64,000 bases of DNA, taken from assembly GCF_033807575.1 (NCBI RefSeq), contig NC_084703.1, positions 11,656,001 to 11,720,000 on the forward strand, given 5' to 3'. Source of the stretch: Cydia pomonella. Its lineage: Eukaryota; Arthropoda; Insecta; Lepidoptera; Tortricidae. Under the pieces are notes generated by a model that searched no databases, was not told the DNA's origin, and was given only the letters and a program-made list of their open reading frames with translations. Made by a program: the position numbers and the translations under genes. Shown here one piece after another: positions 1 through 14,100 of the stretch (position 1 is the stretch's first letter; every line of letters starts with the position of its first letter).

Positions 1-1964
1 TAATTAATAAATTTACAATACCTAAAATACTAACCTAACCGTACATCAAATTCATTAATGTTCAAATTAACTAAATGAATACAGGACGTTCAGCTATCTG
101 GTTAAACGTTGCGTTGCGATCAATGCTGGTTGTTCTTCAGCCAACTAATTAGCTGGCAAATTTAACAAGTTCTCTATAAACTCTGACTGTTGTACAGATA
201 TCTTCCTATCTACGAGTAGGAGAGGACAATAAATCAACTAGTAAAACGAGTGTTTTATTACCTATTAGATACTTTTACGCTAACTTGTTTTGGGATAATA
301 TGGCCCAGGAAGTTTGTTTTGTCTTTCATTTCTTAGATATCCAAAAGCGACTTGCTAAATGGAGACTCTTTTATGCAAATATAGAGAAATGAGTAGCGTC
401 CATGGTTAGTAGCGTAGTGATAGTTACGTGTGTAGTAACGTACGTACGTACGTGAAATATATGATACAACTACTTATTTCTACATACGTACGTCCCTCTG
501 CTGGGTAGCCCTCCTCTCATATGCGACAGGGACTATGCTGGCCTAATGCGGGTTGAAAAGCTAGTGGTAAATATCAATAGGCATTCCGTACATAAGTTCT
601 GAAAAACTTTCCTTCGGATTGGCCAGACCCCAGTGGGTCCTTTTCTACGGGTATTTTTTTTACCCCTTGTGTCACCGTTTTGAACAGGGGTCTACGGGTA
701 ATTTATTTTAACCTCACAACTTAACTAGACTAGCTATTGATTTAGTGTGACGTCCGTGACAACATTACACTTTGAGGAAAAAGCATAGGTAGATAACCTA
801 GGTTAGGTTTGTTAGGTAGCTTCAGATGCCCGAAGGGCAAACCGGCCGGAAATAGGAGCCCCGCGTTAAGTTATGAAGAAAATGTTTTTTTGATAAGAAA
901 CAGTGCGGTGGGACCATGGTTAAAATAAATTAGACCGTAAACCCCTGTTTAGAACGGTGGTACAACGGGTAAAAAAATACCCGTGGAGCCACTGTGGTAC
1001 AAAGCAATTGGGACTACGGTTAATATACCCTTTATAATTGTGTATGTTCCCTTATAAGTAATATCGAGATATCTAAGGACACCCTATCATATCGAGGGCA
1101 TTATCAAGAACTACAAATGCAACAATCAGTCGCTACTGATTGTTCAAAACCTTATTAAAGTTTGTATTGTACAATCTAAACTTTCACTCTATCTATATTC
1201 ACCTAATATATAATTTATGTGATCCCCAGATTAGAATTTAGTTAAAGTATACGATAGCGTGTCCATGAATGTTTAATTGATCCACCCTTGATCGGTCAAA
1301 GTACGTGACCCAATTGTATTGTCCCAGCTTAGGTAGGTACTTTAGTTTTGTGACGAATTTTATAGTCATACTAATTTGGGTAAAATAAAAGGTATTTGCC
1401 CAGCTGTGGGACACTATAGGCTATATACATATTGAGACATATTCGACTTGTCCCTTCTTTTAAGCAATCAATTTTGGACATAAAATGTCAGCAGACCTTA
1501 ATTACCATATTTATAGAGGGTGTTACCTATCCTGTCATAACCAATTATCCGTATTTTATACATAATAATCAGGCTAATTCACAATTTTGCATAATTGGTA
1601 CGCGTGTCAGGTCGGCTGTTAGCGGGAAATGGCCTAGCTAATTTATTGTTGTCGAACGCTTTAGTGTGCCCAGGGACTAAACGACATTTGTTTGAAGCCT
1701 GCATATCTAATTTGGTGATCTATGCTTATAATTACTGGCTCGTGTGTTCAATAGTTGACGTTTCACGACCATTCGTCACTTTAAGCTCGCAATAGACGTG
1801 CACGCGAGCTGCAATAATTCCGTCTGTAGTAAATTCATGGGTTTTACTTGTTCACAACTTTAGTTGAACACCTTCTTTATTGAGTAGTGGATACCATATT
1901 AATAGACTCTGCATAATCTCTTACGTTACTCAGTTGTTTTATAATTGTAGAAACAAATCTAACC
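1..1964. other. Upstream region of the ppk gene
   Basis: No gene is recognised. Short open frames here show no family signature or splice continuity. The region holds a TACG simple repeat near 438-453 and the palindromic MITE at 627-1000. No promoter element is clear enough to call. Confidence 0.5.
627..1000. mobile_element. Palindromic MITE, about 374 bp
   Basis: Positions 627-713 and 918-1000 are imperfect inverted repeats. They share ACGGGTATTTTTTTACCC, an AACAGGGGT core and an inner end TTATTTTAACC/GGTTAAAATAAAT. The arms contain several indels, so the copy is old. Superfamily unknown. Confidence 0.6.
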
Positions 1965-2146
1965 ATGGTGCGCTACGGCGGCGGGAACACGGGACTGAAA
2001 GCCAAAGGATCCGTAAACGAGAACCATTGGTTTGAAAAACCACCGAAAAGGGGATTCCTTGCTAGTAAATTTGTTGAGTTTTGCAACAGAACAGATTTGC
2101 ATGGCTACAAGTATATTGTTATGGAGGATATTAATATGCCGGAAAG
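1965..2146 (+). CDS. ppk: ppk exon 1 (N-terminus, His-Gly gating motif)
   Basis: Encodes the cytoplasmic N-terminus ending in NMPE. It contains LHGYKY, the conserved His-Gly gating motif of DEG/ENaC channels. Donor AAAG|GTTTGT; ends in phase 2 (AG of an Arg codon). Confidence 0.85.
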
Positions 2147-5100
2147 GTTTGTTTATATTTTTTGTTTTACATATTGATGAAAAACTGAAATATTAAATTT
2201 ACAATGTGTGCATCCCTACCTACTTACTCGTAGGTCGTACGTGTGTAGTGTTAGTTATGGACATTCCATTTGACATTATTTATATTCTTTCAAACCTTTG
2301 AAGAAATAAAACTTAAAAAATCCATACTACCAGAGTGTTACAAATAACTAAAGCAATTTTAAATTAATACCCTCCGCCTCGGCAATTAAGGTGACTAAAT
2401 TTGATCGGATGTCCTGCCTTGATAGAGTTCTCGAATCAGGGTCGGTAACTAGGGTTGTCGGGCCAAAGAATTTCCACAAAAAATAAGCAAGTACCTATTT
2501 ACGATATTTTTTTCTCTCGGTTTGCACTTTGACAAAATATCTATAAGCGTTTCGGCGGGACTGACTGAGACTACTAAGTTTTTCTCATAATAAATTAGTT
2601 TCAGTTTTTTTATCAGTAGGTATACATATTTGACAATCCTTTGTTATTTCTTTACTCATACTACACCATAGAGAATTAAGTAAGCATAGAGTGCTCACTC
2701 CATACATGAGTTTTCTTACTTACAAATAAATAATAACAACAACAAATAAACAATAGTGAAGGCTATCCCCACCTTTTTTAATTTTGTAATGTGCTTCCCG
2801 TACAAAACTTAGTCAAGTTAAGAATGCTTAAAGAAGATTGCAAGGATTCTATAAAATCTGAAGTGATCTGTAACTTTAATGTATATTTGAGCCCGGTCCA
2901 TGTTGTTCATCTAAATGCGAATATAAGTTGTTTATCTTAGTGTAATTTCATAAGTTATAAGTGTTCTTGCTTATTGCTCATATCTATTTCTTGGTCTCTC
3001 TTTTTTTATTAATTGCAACCTTGATATATTTCATATTGTAATATCTTGTGTCACATGTGCTTTTGTATCTAGTGTGTATTTTGTTATTATATATACAGTT
3101 TCAGTTATTTGCGAGTTCCTGTAATTGGCTCTGTACTACTATCTAAAAAGTTTAATGTATTTTTTATAGCTGTTGGAATTCCTTGTATAAATAAATAAAA
3201 TAAAAATAAAAGCCAAATTCGAAAACCCCAAATTCAAAGAACCTCTACAAAAAAATATTCTACGTTACAAAAGAAATAAATTAGTAACACTCAGCGGCTA
3301 AGCATCTACAAATGCATAATGAATGGTGAAAATGTAGCCAAAGCAGCTTGGAATGCCATAAATGATAATGTAAGAAATCAACAGCCAAGATATAATCTCT
3401 TACAAAGCTCGGAACTTCTTATAAATACGTGTAGGTTTTTATACTGAGTGAGCACACTATGCTTACTTATTTCTCTATGTTTATACTTATATGATGATCA
3501 ATATGACAGTTTATTTTTATAGGGAGAAGCTTTCACGTAAAATGTTAAGTAATATTTTGAGAAATGTAACATTTAAGGAATAAAAATACGGTAAAAACAT
3601 ATTTTTCAGATAATTTATGAAATAAAGCCCAATCAAAAACCTGAAGGAACTATCATAGGGACCTTCATTCGACAAGAGTCTTTCTCTACTGGAAGAGATC
3701 GCTCATGAGCGAGAGTCCGAAAGTTGTTTACTTGCTTTTAATTATGTATTAGAGCTTATCAATACTTTGCCTGAGGCGTGAATGTTTTTTTTTTAAATAT
3801 ATTAACTGTTTCTAAATAATATTGTTAAAAACTGTTTTCGGTTGTCATACCTCATGCCAAAAGAATCCAAAAGGCAAATTATTTCCGACCTCCATCTGGC
3901 AACCCTAGGTTAGTCGAAATCGCTAAACCGCGAGCTGTACCTACAGTATAATAACAGAGAAATGCCTACACATATGGCATAAAATATATTTATCAGATAT
4001 ATGACCATTCCCTCAACTTATATACTATTTCTAGTTGGTTATGTAGACGTGGCAGACAAACCTGCAAAGAGGAGGTACCTTTGTAAAATGGACTAAGAAA
4101 GACGAAATGAAAATGTTTTTCATTTCTCATACTCAGAAAGTAGGTCAGAAGCGCTGATGGCCTAGCGGTAAGAGCTTGCGACTTGCAATCCGGAGGTCCC
4201 GGGTTCAAACCTCGGCTTGTACCATTGAGTTTTTCGGAACTTATGTACAAAATATCATTTCATATTTACCAGTCGCATTTCGGTGAAGGAAAACATCGTG
4301 TGGAAACCGGACTAATTCTAACAAAGCCTAGTTTTACCCTCTGGCTTGGAAGGTCAGATGGCAGTCGCTTTCGTAAAAACTAGTGCCTACGCCAAATCTT
4401 GGTATTAGTTGTAAAGTGGACCCCAGGCTCCCATGAGCCGTGGCAATATGCCAGGACAACGCTAGGAAAAAGCTATGCTATATAATTTTGATAACTAACT
4501 CCCGATTTCGTAAATAACGATATTTTTACCTAAATTGTTAATTGAAAGTACCCTCAAGAAATTCTCGTGAAGTTTATACTTAGCCTTGTTTTTTAATTGC
4601 AATGTATTTACTTTCCTCGTATTTGAAATGAAAAGTAGAGTGTTTAAGTAGGGTGAAAGGCACCATTTCATCCCTTGGTTAATAATCTACTATTGACATC
4701 GACTTTACTATGACATATGTATTTTGTTGTGAAATCCCAAGTTGCCGATGGTAAAATGTTTCGACGGACATGACATCAAGTCGATTAGGATGATCATTAA
4801 GGCGATGTTCTGTAGAAGCCTGTGGGCGCTGGCGGTGGTTTTGAGCGTCGGCGTTGCGGCGTACTTCGTCGTCACCGCCTACCGTTGGTACGCTCGGAAT
4901 CCTATCGTCACGGTAATTCATTTATTATATTATTGAACGTTTGTAAGTTATCTTAAGAAAAAGGAAGGCAGGACATTAATACACCCTAAATATTTCAATT
5001 TGTTGCAACTTATCTAGATTAATGTAGGTATAATTGATTTACTTAATTAGCTTAAATATAGAGAGCGGCGAACAGAAAGAAATACGAATCACCATTTTGA

Positions 5101-8100
5101 TTTCATACACTAACATTCGACAATGGTGCAAAATCCGTGACAGACTGCCGCAATTATCAATTCGGGGGACATTATAATTATTAGCTGCGTTCGGAAAATG
5201 GGCCCTAAATCTGGCAAATGCGCCGCAAACGCGCATTCTATAGTTTCATGGAGATTGCGCGCTCTATGCGCACCCTGCAAAAGTTGCTCTAATCAGGCTT
5301 ACACTCTTTAAGTCTGAATTAAATACGCGTGCTTGTGTGTGCGTGAATTCTTAAATGTTCGGACATATACGTTTGGTCATTAGTTCGTAGGGTTATCATC
5401 CACCGGAGATAAGCGTGGTAATAGTGCGAGAGAAAAAAATCGTAATCAATAAAATCCATGGGCCTAGCCAAGAGGAGAATCGTTTGATAGAAAACTTCAA
5501 AATAAACGTAAATATTAAGTAATGTATGGAAATAGTTACGTGACTTTTCGTAGCATCTGTCATCCCGAAAACGTTTTTTATTTTCATTTGGTGTTTATTA
5601 GATGTACGATTGCGTACTAGCTCTCATAGAAACGCGATCAATCGATCTGATGGATGTTTACCCTACTGTGCTATATATTAATCAAAGATATTAATGTGCC
5701 CTAAGTTAATAGACAGGATACTATATTATATATTATAGAAGATAGATAGAATACTCTTTATTGGCACACCTCAGTAAAAGATACAGCTTAAAGAAAAACA
5801 ATTGATTAGGGATAGTGGCAGACAACAGGCGGTCTTATCGCTTACATATTTGATATATTGCTTTTGCAGGTAATCGAGAGCACTCACGGTCCTGTCTGGG
5901 ACGTGCCATTTCCAGCTGTCACTATTTGTGATTTGAATACCATTTCTCGGAGAGCGGCAAAGGAGTTCGCCGGAAATGTGTCGGTATCTGTAGTTAGGCA
6001 ATAAAGCGTTAAGGCGGTGGATTACGTTTCTATACACTGAAGTAGTTAAGCGACTTAAGCGGACGAGCTGTTCTAAACGCTTTAAAGATAATAAAATTAG
6101 AGTCAGATCATTCCCAGTTTAGCCATTTCTAAATATTGCTGGCTCCTCCTTGTTTTTACGTATTTATCATTATGGGGCAATGCCCTAAATTGAGAAATAC
6201 CATCGACTTTGATAATGTAGGTATTGCACCTTAATAAATTCAAATTTGGCTACGGCCCTGACTTAATTCAGAGAATCAGAACACTTGAACATATAAATGG
6301 TAAAAGAATAATTGTAAAAAAATACATTGATTTGAAAGTCTCCCTCTGCTGACGGTTCAGTTATATATTATTTAACGGTGTCATGGGCGACGAATATTGG
6401 TAAGGTTAGTCACGACCCTTCACCGACGATATTAGTTTTGCACATATTTCAGGACTCTCCCTCCGAACATCACCGCGGATAATGTGTTCGAGTACCTTCG
6501 CTGGGCTCCTCTGCTCCATTCCTCGTTTCAAGCCAACGACACACAAAAATATATGTTAAGCAAGCTGCAAGATGTGCTAGATCTCAATAAAATTACAACA
6601 GAAACACTTTTTGCAAGTGTAAGTGATTTAATTTGTGTACAAAATATCAATTATGTTCATTGAGTCGAATAACAAAATTTATATCGCCGACAGTGCTTTT
6701 ACTTCACTAGTCATATCATCAGGATCATCGGCTGCTAAATGCTACACGTAACCGATTAAAAATTATATTACCTACCGAAAATGCTTCAAAAGGCGTTTTT
6801 AAAACTAAATAACGATTTCATTGGGCCGCAATCAGTCACATCACAGATAAAGCAATTGAAAATGGCGCGATGGTGAACAAGACTTTTAGCGGCCATGTTT
6901 AATATTTCACGGAAAATGGAAACATGGTCGCCCTAAATTTACTTGGCGCCGTTCCGCGGAGCAAGAGTTGGATGTACTCGTATTGGGGATGGGGTGAGAG
7001 GAGGTTACCCAAACTGCCCAGGACCGTAGTCAGTGGAAGAAAATGTTTCGAGCCTATACCCCAGCGGGGGGTAACAGGATGGAAACAAGAAGAAGAAGTT
7101 TAATATTTCCCTGCGCGTTCACAGATGTCACCAGTGTCATCGTGTGGCCAGTTGGTACAGCGCTGCATGTGGAAGAACACCGTGTACCGCTGCGAGATGA
7201 TCTTCCAGCAGGTGTTCACGCAGCTCAATTTGTGCTGCGCGTTCAACTACTTTGCGGTCAACGTTTCTCTCAACACATTGCATGCGTAAGTATGAAGAAC
7301 GTGGCCGAAGTAACTTGAAATTATTTTTGTTTGTTTCCTGGATGGCGCGAATATGGTCGAGCGTCCAGCAATACGTGAAAGACTAGGGTTACCAGATGAC
7401 AGGAATTTTCCTGACATGACAGGAATTTTGGCCCTTTGTCAGGAATGGGGACGGAACACGAAAATGTCAGGATTTTTTTGAATTGATAGACTTTATTATA
7501 AGGTACCTTTTTATTTACTTAAATTAATCAAAAACATTGAAAAATAAATAAATAAATGAGATCCACTAACCTTATCAATAACTAAGAATGTACTGTTACA
7601 AATTTTGCATAACACGTCACTATTGGGGTCCCTTCCTAATCCTGGGGGGCATTCAGCCAAGAACGGATATGTTGTTAAGAAGAATGCTTACTACTGGACG
7701 CCATAATACAAGGATCGGAAATTGCGCGCGTGGTATTTTATACGTAATCGAGGGAGCGTAGATCGTAACGTAGGTATCACTCTTCGGAAATCAGGAATTT
7801 TGTTAGGAAATTCTAAATTTTTATCTGGTGACCCTATGAAAGACCACTGTTTACTATTGAGTTTTTTTCTTCGCAGCTGCGAATGTTAAGCTATAATTAA
7901 TCTGTGCACAGGACCAACGAGATAGGCAAGCAGGTGGCGCCGCGCCGCGTGGCCTCTTGCGGCTACCAAACCGCGCTCACCGTGCTCATAAACACCTCAC
8001 CTGACGACTACTACAGCTCCGAGGTGGCTTCGCAGGGCGCACTGGTGCGTGTTGTGTCTGTAGTCACCAGCTGGGCGAGAAGGCGTGTCTTCATAACCCA

Positions 8101-11100
8101 TTCACTAGTAAATTGGCTCTGATAGACACACAGACAGACACACGTCGTGCTATCCTATAAGGTTTCTGTTGTAATCTTTCGAGGTACGGAACCCTGAAAA
8201 CTAACTAAACCTGAATAAATCCTATCTTGCTTCGGTCTAAATAGAACCGTTGTCATTATTCTAACTGTCCAGTATTATCACTTTAGACGAGGAAGTTGAA
8301 CATATTACAATAATATCAATGCTACAATCCGATTATTTGATCTAATCTGATTAATAAGCACCTTCGCATTGCCTTCGAATCAGTGTCCACTAGGTGGCGT
8401 AAATAACTTACTCGCAAAACTCGCAAATCATGTTACTCGCAAAAATTTAGATACGTTCCTGAATTGATAAGTCATCCCAAATTGATATAGCTTTTTATTA
8501 ATTTTTCAAACGGGAAGTGCTAAATGTTTATTTTAGCAGCGTCGACGTTGCACCGCCGCCTCTCGCACGGCGCGGACGCAGCCAACAATAATGTAAATAG
8601 AATTGGGAAAATTGTTATGTTTTGGGAATGAAAACTCTTTGTTCCCGTCACTGCGCGTGATGCTGATGGCACGCAGAGATGGGAATAGTTAAGTATTTGG
8701 TTTTACAAGGGGGCAAGTTGTTGTTTAACCCCTCGTGCTACCCATAATATTGGTACCTGAGCAAGCAAATGATTCGAACATTGAACTTAGAGCATAGCGA
8801 GTGGTTTGTAAAGTGGAATTTATTTTTTATTTTTTTATACCACGACGGTGGCAAACAAGCATACGGCCCGCCTGATGGTAAGCAGTCACCGTAGCCTATG
8901 GACGCCTGCAACACCAGAGGCATTACATGCGCGTTGCCGACCCTTTAAAAACCTGTACACTCCTTTTTTGAAGAACCCCATACTGTAGCCGCTCGGGAAA
9001 ACCTCGGCAGGAAGCTCATTCCACAGCCGAAGCGTTCGCGGGAGGAAATTCCTCTTAAACCGAATCTCGAGCGTTGCTAGGGTTTCATGGCATGAGGATT
9101 AAACAAACTTTGCTTCCGAGTGAAATACAAAAAAACACCCCACTAACGCTAGGAAAATACTAACTGTTAAACATTACGAATTATATTTACAAATGAACGT
9201 AATTAAATATTTATCATTCAATATTATCACTTAAATACCACTTATATAATACGGACATAGTAAGAAAATAGTAAAACGGACATTAAAACGTTCATCATGT
9301 TGTTGCGATGTATTTTTATTTTATCTCCATTAGGTATTTTTGAAAAAAGGGCTGAATGTACCTCAAACGGAAACTGCCTGAGTTCGGCTAGAAAGTCTAT
9401 TTTTTTTTTACTAAAGTAAGAACGTATGGAGCTTTCTTTTTATACCTAGTACGAGTAGGGCCATTTCGCACATAACTATTGGACATAATTCAAGTGTCAC
9501 GTTATGCCCAGGTGTTCATAGACGACTCGTACAACTTGCCGGACTTGGACTCGCAGGCGCGCATGGTGAACCCTTCCACTGAGGTGCTGATATCGCTGTC
9601 GCCCGAACGCACATATGCGACGCCTGGCATCAAGTCCTTTCCGCCGGAACAGCGGCAGTGCTACTACAACGACGAGGTAACAAATGTAGTGAGACCTTTA
9701 TGGATGACTCACGCTACAACGGACCGGGCCCAGGGGATTGGTAATTAGTTACAGTTACGGACTACCGCGAAAACCGAATTTCGCAAATTGCGGGGATTTT
9801 ACTCTTTTACTCTCACTAAGACGTAATTAGAGTGACAGAGAAAAATGCTCGCAATTGAAGAACTTTGGTTTTTGCGGTTATAGCCCAGGCCGGTGCGTCC
9901 GACACTTCAATTTTCTACAGAAACATCACGTGATCACCGATCACCTGTCATAACTAGAAAAAGAAGTATCGGAAGCCTCGTCCTGGGCCCGGACCGCATG
10001 ACTGTCCTAATATTGCGATTTTCGACCGTTGTAGTTATAACTCACAACGTTGACAATTATAAAATCTTTTACAGAACATATGGTGCTACTTCACCGCACT
10101 AGTGCGAAAATTAGCATATTACGTTACTATGTCGAACATTTAAAGGGTCATATGTACTGTAAAACGTTGTACGATACATGTGCGAATATTAGGTAATTCG
10201 CAAATCGTGTCGATTTAAATTTTATTTATCGCCACTCGTTTCGAGTTTCCTATTTTTCGCACTTGTATCGTAATGTACTATTATTATTTATGTAGGGTTT
10301 ATTACGGTCGATTTCTGCTACCAATTAATGCTAGAATTTTAAAACTCTGTGACATTGAGCAGACATTCTAAGGTATGATTTGTTTTTTCTAGCTTAGGGC
10401 CTCTTGCACCAATCCTACGTTAGCCACTAACTCAGAGTAACCCTTAAACTAGGGTTAAATTGTATTGTTGACTCCGGGTTTAACCGGTTAAGTCAGTGGC
10501 TACTCCTGGAAGGCGCAAGTGGCCCTTAGTTGTTTAAATTTAGTTTAGTATGGATAGATTTAACAAAAAACAAACATACTACGGCAGTATGCCCTAGAAT
10601 AGAAGTTATACTTAATTATTCATGTTAGTAAGTTTCTTCTGCGTTCCATTTACTGCAGACACTTTTCACTTTTTTACTTTAGCAATATCAAGATTTGGTA
10701 TCTATTGACGATTATACATACTATGACGCACTTTACTGACGCAAAACTGAATACAGATATTAATCTATTTAAAAATCTTTCCCGCTATCTACCCAAATCA
10801 ACCGATACTAATTGATTCTAATGAAAAGGAGTACAACTCCCAAACAAGTTTTATGGAATTTACATCTTTTTAAATCCGAGTTTCATTGATTGGTTTACCT
10901 TGCTATTGTAGAAGATAGAAATCTTAGAGTATATCTTGTATGTTACTTCAAACAATGAGACGCCATAGTGATGAATTGGTGATAATAATTAAGCCATATA
11001 TTTCCAATAGATTACATTCCACGCTTCGATATATTAATTACATTATTATTATTTTGATTGTATAATTATATAGTTAGCAATATAAATAGCAGTAGCATAA

Positions 11101-11107
11101 GACATTA

Positions 11108-11161
<54 letters not shown>

Positions 11162-14100
11162 TAATGTCTTATGCTAAAATAAATAAATATATATATATAT
11201 ATATATATATTAGATGATAAATTAGTTTATATTAATTAGTAGTATTATAGTATCTAATTATTATCTATTGGGCTGTCCATTTACGGACATAGGCCTCCTC
11301 CCTCCTGTTCCACTCGTTCCTATCAGCGGCTACTCGGGTCCAGGTGATGCCCGCCTCGGCGACGATGTCGTCTCGCCAGCGTCGCCGCGGGCGGTACGCG
11401 TGCCGCGTGGCGCCGCGCGGGTACCAATGCAGGATTTTTTCGCTCCATCGTCCGTCACTAGTGCGAGCCGTGTGTCCAGCCCATCGCCATTTTAATCTGC
11501 AAGCCATTTCCGCTGCATCTATTATCTTAGTGCGACGGCGGATATCTGTACTGCGTACTCTATCTGTTAGCCTAAGATTTAGCATGCTTCTTTCGGCTGA
11601 TCTTTGAAACACTTTAAGTTTTTGCACAAGTTCTTTAGTTAATGGCCAAGTTTGGCATCCATATAATAGGGTGGGCGTTACTACGGAGTCCATGACTTTT
11701 TTCTTTAATTTTATGTCTATTTTAGACTTAAATATGTGTTTGTACGACCAGTATGCCTGCCAGGCTTTTTTAATTCGTCTCTCGAGTTCTTGAACCGGGT
11801 CGCGATCCTTGACAGTTATATTTTGACCGAGGTATAGGTATTCTTTAACGTATTCTATATTTTTAGATGCTATTGTCGTAGATTTAGTGTCGCCGTTGGT
11901 CATAATACATGTCTTTTCGGGATTCATTTCTAAACCACATTTTTTACTTTCATGTTGTAAAGTTTTCAACATGTATACGAGCTCGTCGTGGTCTTCTGTC
12001 ATCAAAACTATATCGTCAGCGAAACGCAGGTGATGAAGCCGTTCGCCATTTACGGAAATACCATAGTTTTGCCAGTCTAGTCTTCGAAATATGTATTCTA
12101 GGAGAGCCGTAAATAAGTTGGGCGAGATTGGGTCTCCTTGTCTCACGCCACGTTTAATATCAAAGTACTCTCCTTTCTTCTCCAACCTAATTAGCGACTT
12201 TCCCCTGCTGTATATTTCTGAAAGAATATTTATATATTTGCTGTCGACTCCCTGTTCTTCGAGTGCGACCCAAAGCTTTTCATGCGAAATAGTGTCAAAA
12301 GCTTTCTTGTAGTCCACGAAAGCTATGTAGAGTCGCTTGTTATATTCACTATACTTTTCTATTATTTGTTGTAGAGTGAAAATGTGGTCGATTGTCGAAT
12401 AGTTGCGTCTAAACCCTGCTTGCTCTACAGGTTGTTCAAAATCTAGTGTTTTTCGCATTCTGTTTAAGATTACAGTCGTAAATAGTTTATACGTCGATTG
12501 GAGCAAACTTATAGGGCGATAGTTATTTATTTTAGATGGATCTCCTTTTTTAAATATTAGTGTAATAGTCGATGTTTCCCATTCTCTGGGTATTTTTTCT
12601 TGTTTAATTATTTCATTGAAAAGAGCTGTCAGGTGAGGAGTTAAGGGTTCTCCTATTGCCTTTAGTATGTCGTTAGTTACGCCGTCTTCGCCAGGGCTTT
12701 TCATATTTTTCAATGTGTTTATAGCAGAATGTATTTCGCTTTCTAATAGTGGCGCTATAGTCGTCGGTGTTCTTTGTCCGTCTCTCGGAGTAGAGTCTTT
12801 GTTTTCAGAATATAGAGTCTTGTAAAATGTTGTTGCTAATCTGATTATACTGTTACGGTTTGTATGTTGTCGTCCTGTATCATCGGTAAGCGAGGGTATC
12901 CACATTTTGTGGTCATTTATGCGTCTGCTTCCGCGTTTAGCGGATCCTCTTTTAGAAAGCTCCTCCTCTATAACTTTCATTCGATGACGGAGTCTATTTT
13001 CTTTCAGTTTATTGCGGATTTTTGAATATAATTGCTTGAGCTTCCTTTTTTCTAGAGCCGATTTAGATGTTTGATTCTTCAATTTTGTTCTCTCATTTAT
13101 TAGATTTTGTATTTTTTCTGTTATTATTGTAGCGTTTGTGTTTTTAGGGGCAGTTTCAGGTGGTAATCTTAAGGTGCAGTTTTTTATTTTATTTTTAATC
13201 TTAGTGTAACTGTCCTGAATATTGATGTATTGAAGTGGTTCGGCGCATTCTGAATGAAAAATGTTTTTTAAGGACTCTTTTTCTATTGGATTATATTCCT
13301 TCAGTTTACCTTTAAACGCTATTCTAGATTTTTTGTCTGATTTCAGTAAATAACATGTTGCTCTAAGTAGTCTATGGTCCGTCGGATGTGTAGTATTTAT
13401 AACTTCCACATTTTGTATAGTTTTAATGTTCTGTTTTCGAGTTATAATAAAGTCGATTTCATTATGAGCTTTTTCGTTTGGCGACTTCCATGTCCAACGA
13501 AGTTTTGGGTTTTTTCTAAAATGAGTATTCATTATGTATAGTTCATGCTCAAGACAGAAGTCGATTAGGATTTTACCTCGACAATTCCTTGTACCGTATC
13601 CCCATGACCCCATAACAGTGTTGTCTTCGGTGGTAGGCATTCCAATCTTCGCATTAAAATCTCCTATGATTAACATGTTTGCGTAGGTATGCTCCATTGC
13701 GTGGCGTATGTCATTATAAAACGTCTCTATATGTTCCTCAGGGGCTTTTTTTGTAGGGGCGTATGCCTGAATAATGCTTAGTTGGGTATTATTTATCATA
13801 AGGTCCAATCTTGCTACTCTGTCGGATATGGGTTTAAAATCAACGATGTATTGTTTTATTTCCGTTTTGATCATAAATCCCACACCGTTTCTTCCACTTT
13901 TTTTCCCTGTATATAGTAGCATGTAGTCTTTATGTTCCTGTAAATTAGTGCCTTTTATTTTCACTTCTGAGAGACCGAGTATGTGCCAATTTATATTCTT
14001 TAAAGCGTGTTCGAGTTCTTCCTGGCGACCTGTTCCTAGTAGAGATCTCACGTTCAATGTAGCAATATAGAGTTTTTCATCCGTGTGTTTGTTTTTCTTT

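Larger units (their letters stand above)
2147..4815. other. ppk intron 1
   Basis: Contains an inverted-repeat-bounded repeat (2667-3479) and a SINE (4152-4486). The remaining stretches (2147-2660, 3480-4150, 4490-4815) show no recognisable element. Confidence 0.6.
8045..9511. other. ppk intron 6
   Basis: Holds a short relic of the GGTACGGAACCCT repeat (about 8150-8205) and the nested repeat pair at 8683-9125. No element is clear in 8210-8680 or 9130-9511. Confidence 0.5.

Noticed and set aside
1432..1795. Short open frames upstream of ppk
   Set aside because: No family signature, no codon continuity and no splice partners; random frames in AT-rich DNA.
4152..4225. Possible tRNA gene (A-box and B-box)
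   Set aside because: The flanking body is that of a known type of lepidopteran SINE and the 3' half does not close an acceptor stem. The same reasoning applies at 15770, 27142 and 55136.
4742..4936. Alternative ppk start in intron 1 (ATG 4742 in frame with exon 2)
   Set aside because: It would replace the His-Gly motif exon with unrelated residues. The acceptor at 4815 gives the family-typical E-R-x-x-W join instead.
11268..12312. Plus-strand frames across the LINE
   Set aside because: Antisense shadows of ORF2, which carries the conserved endonuclease and RT residues.
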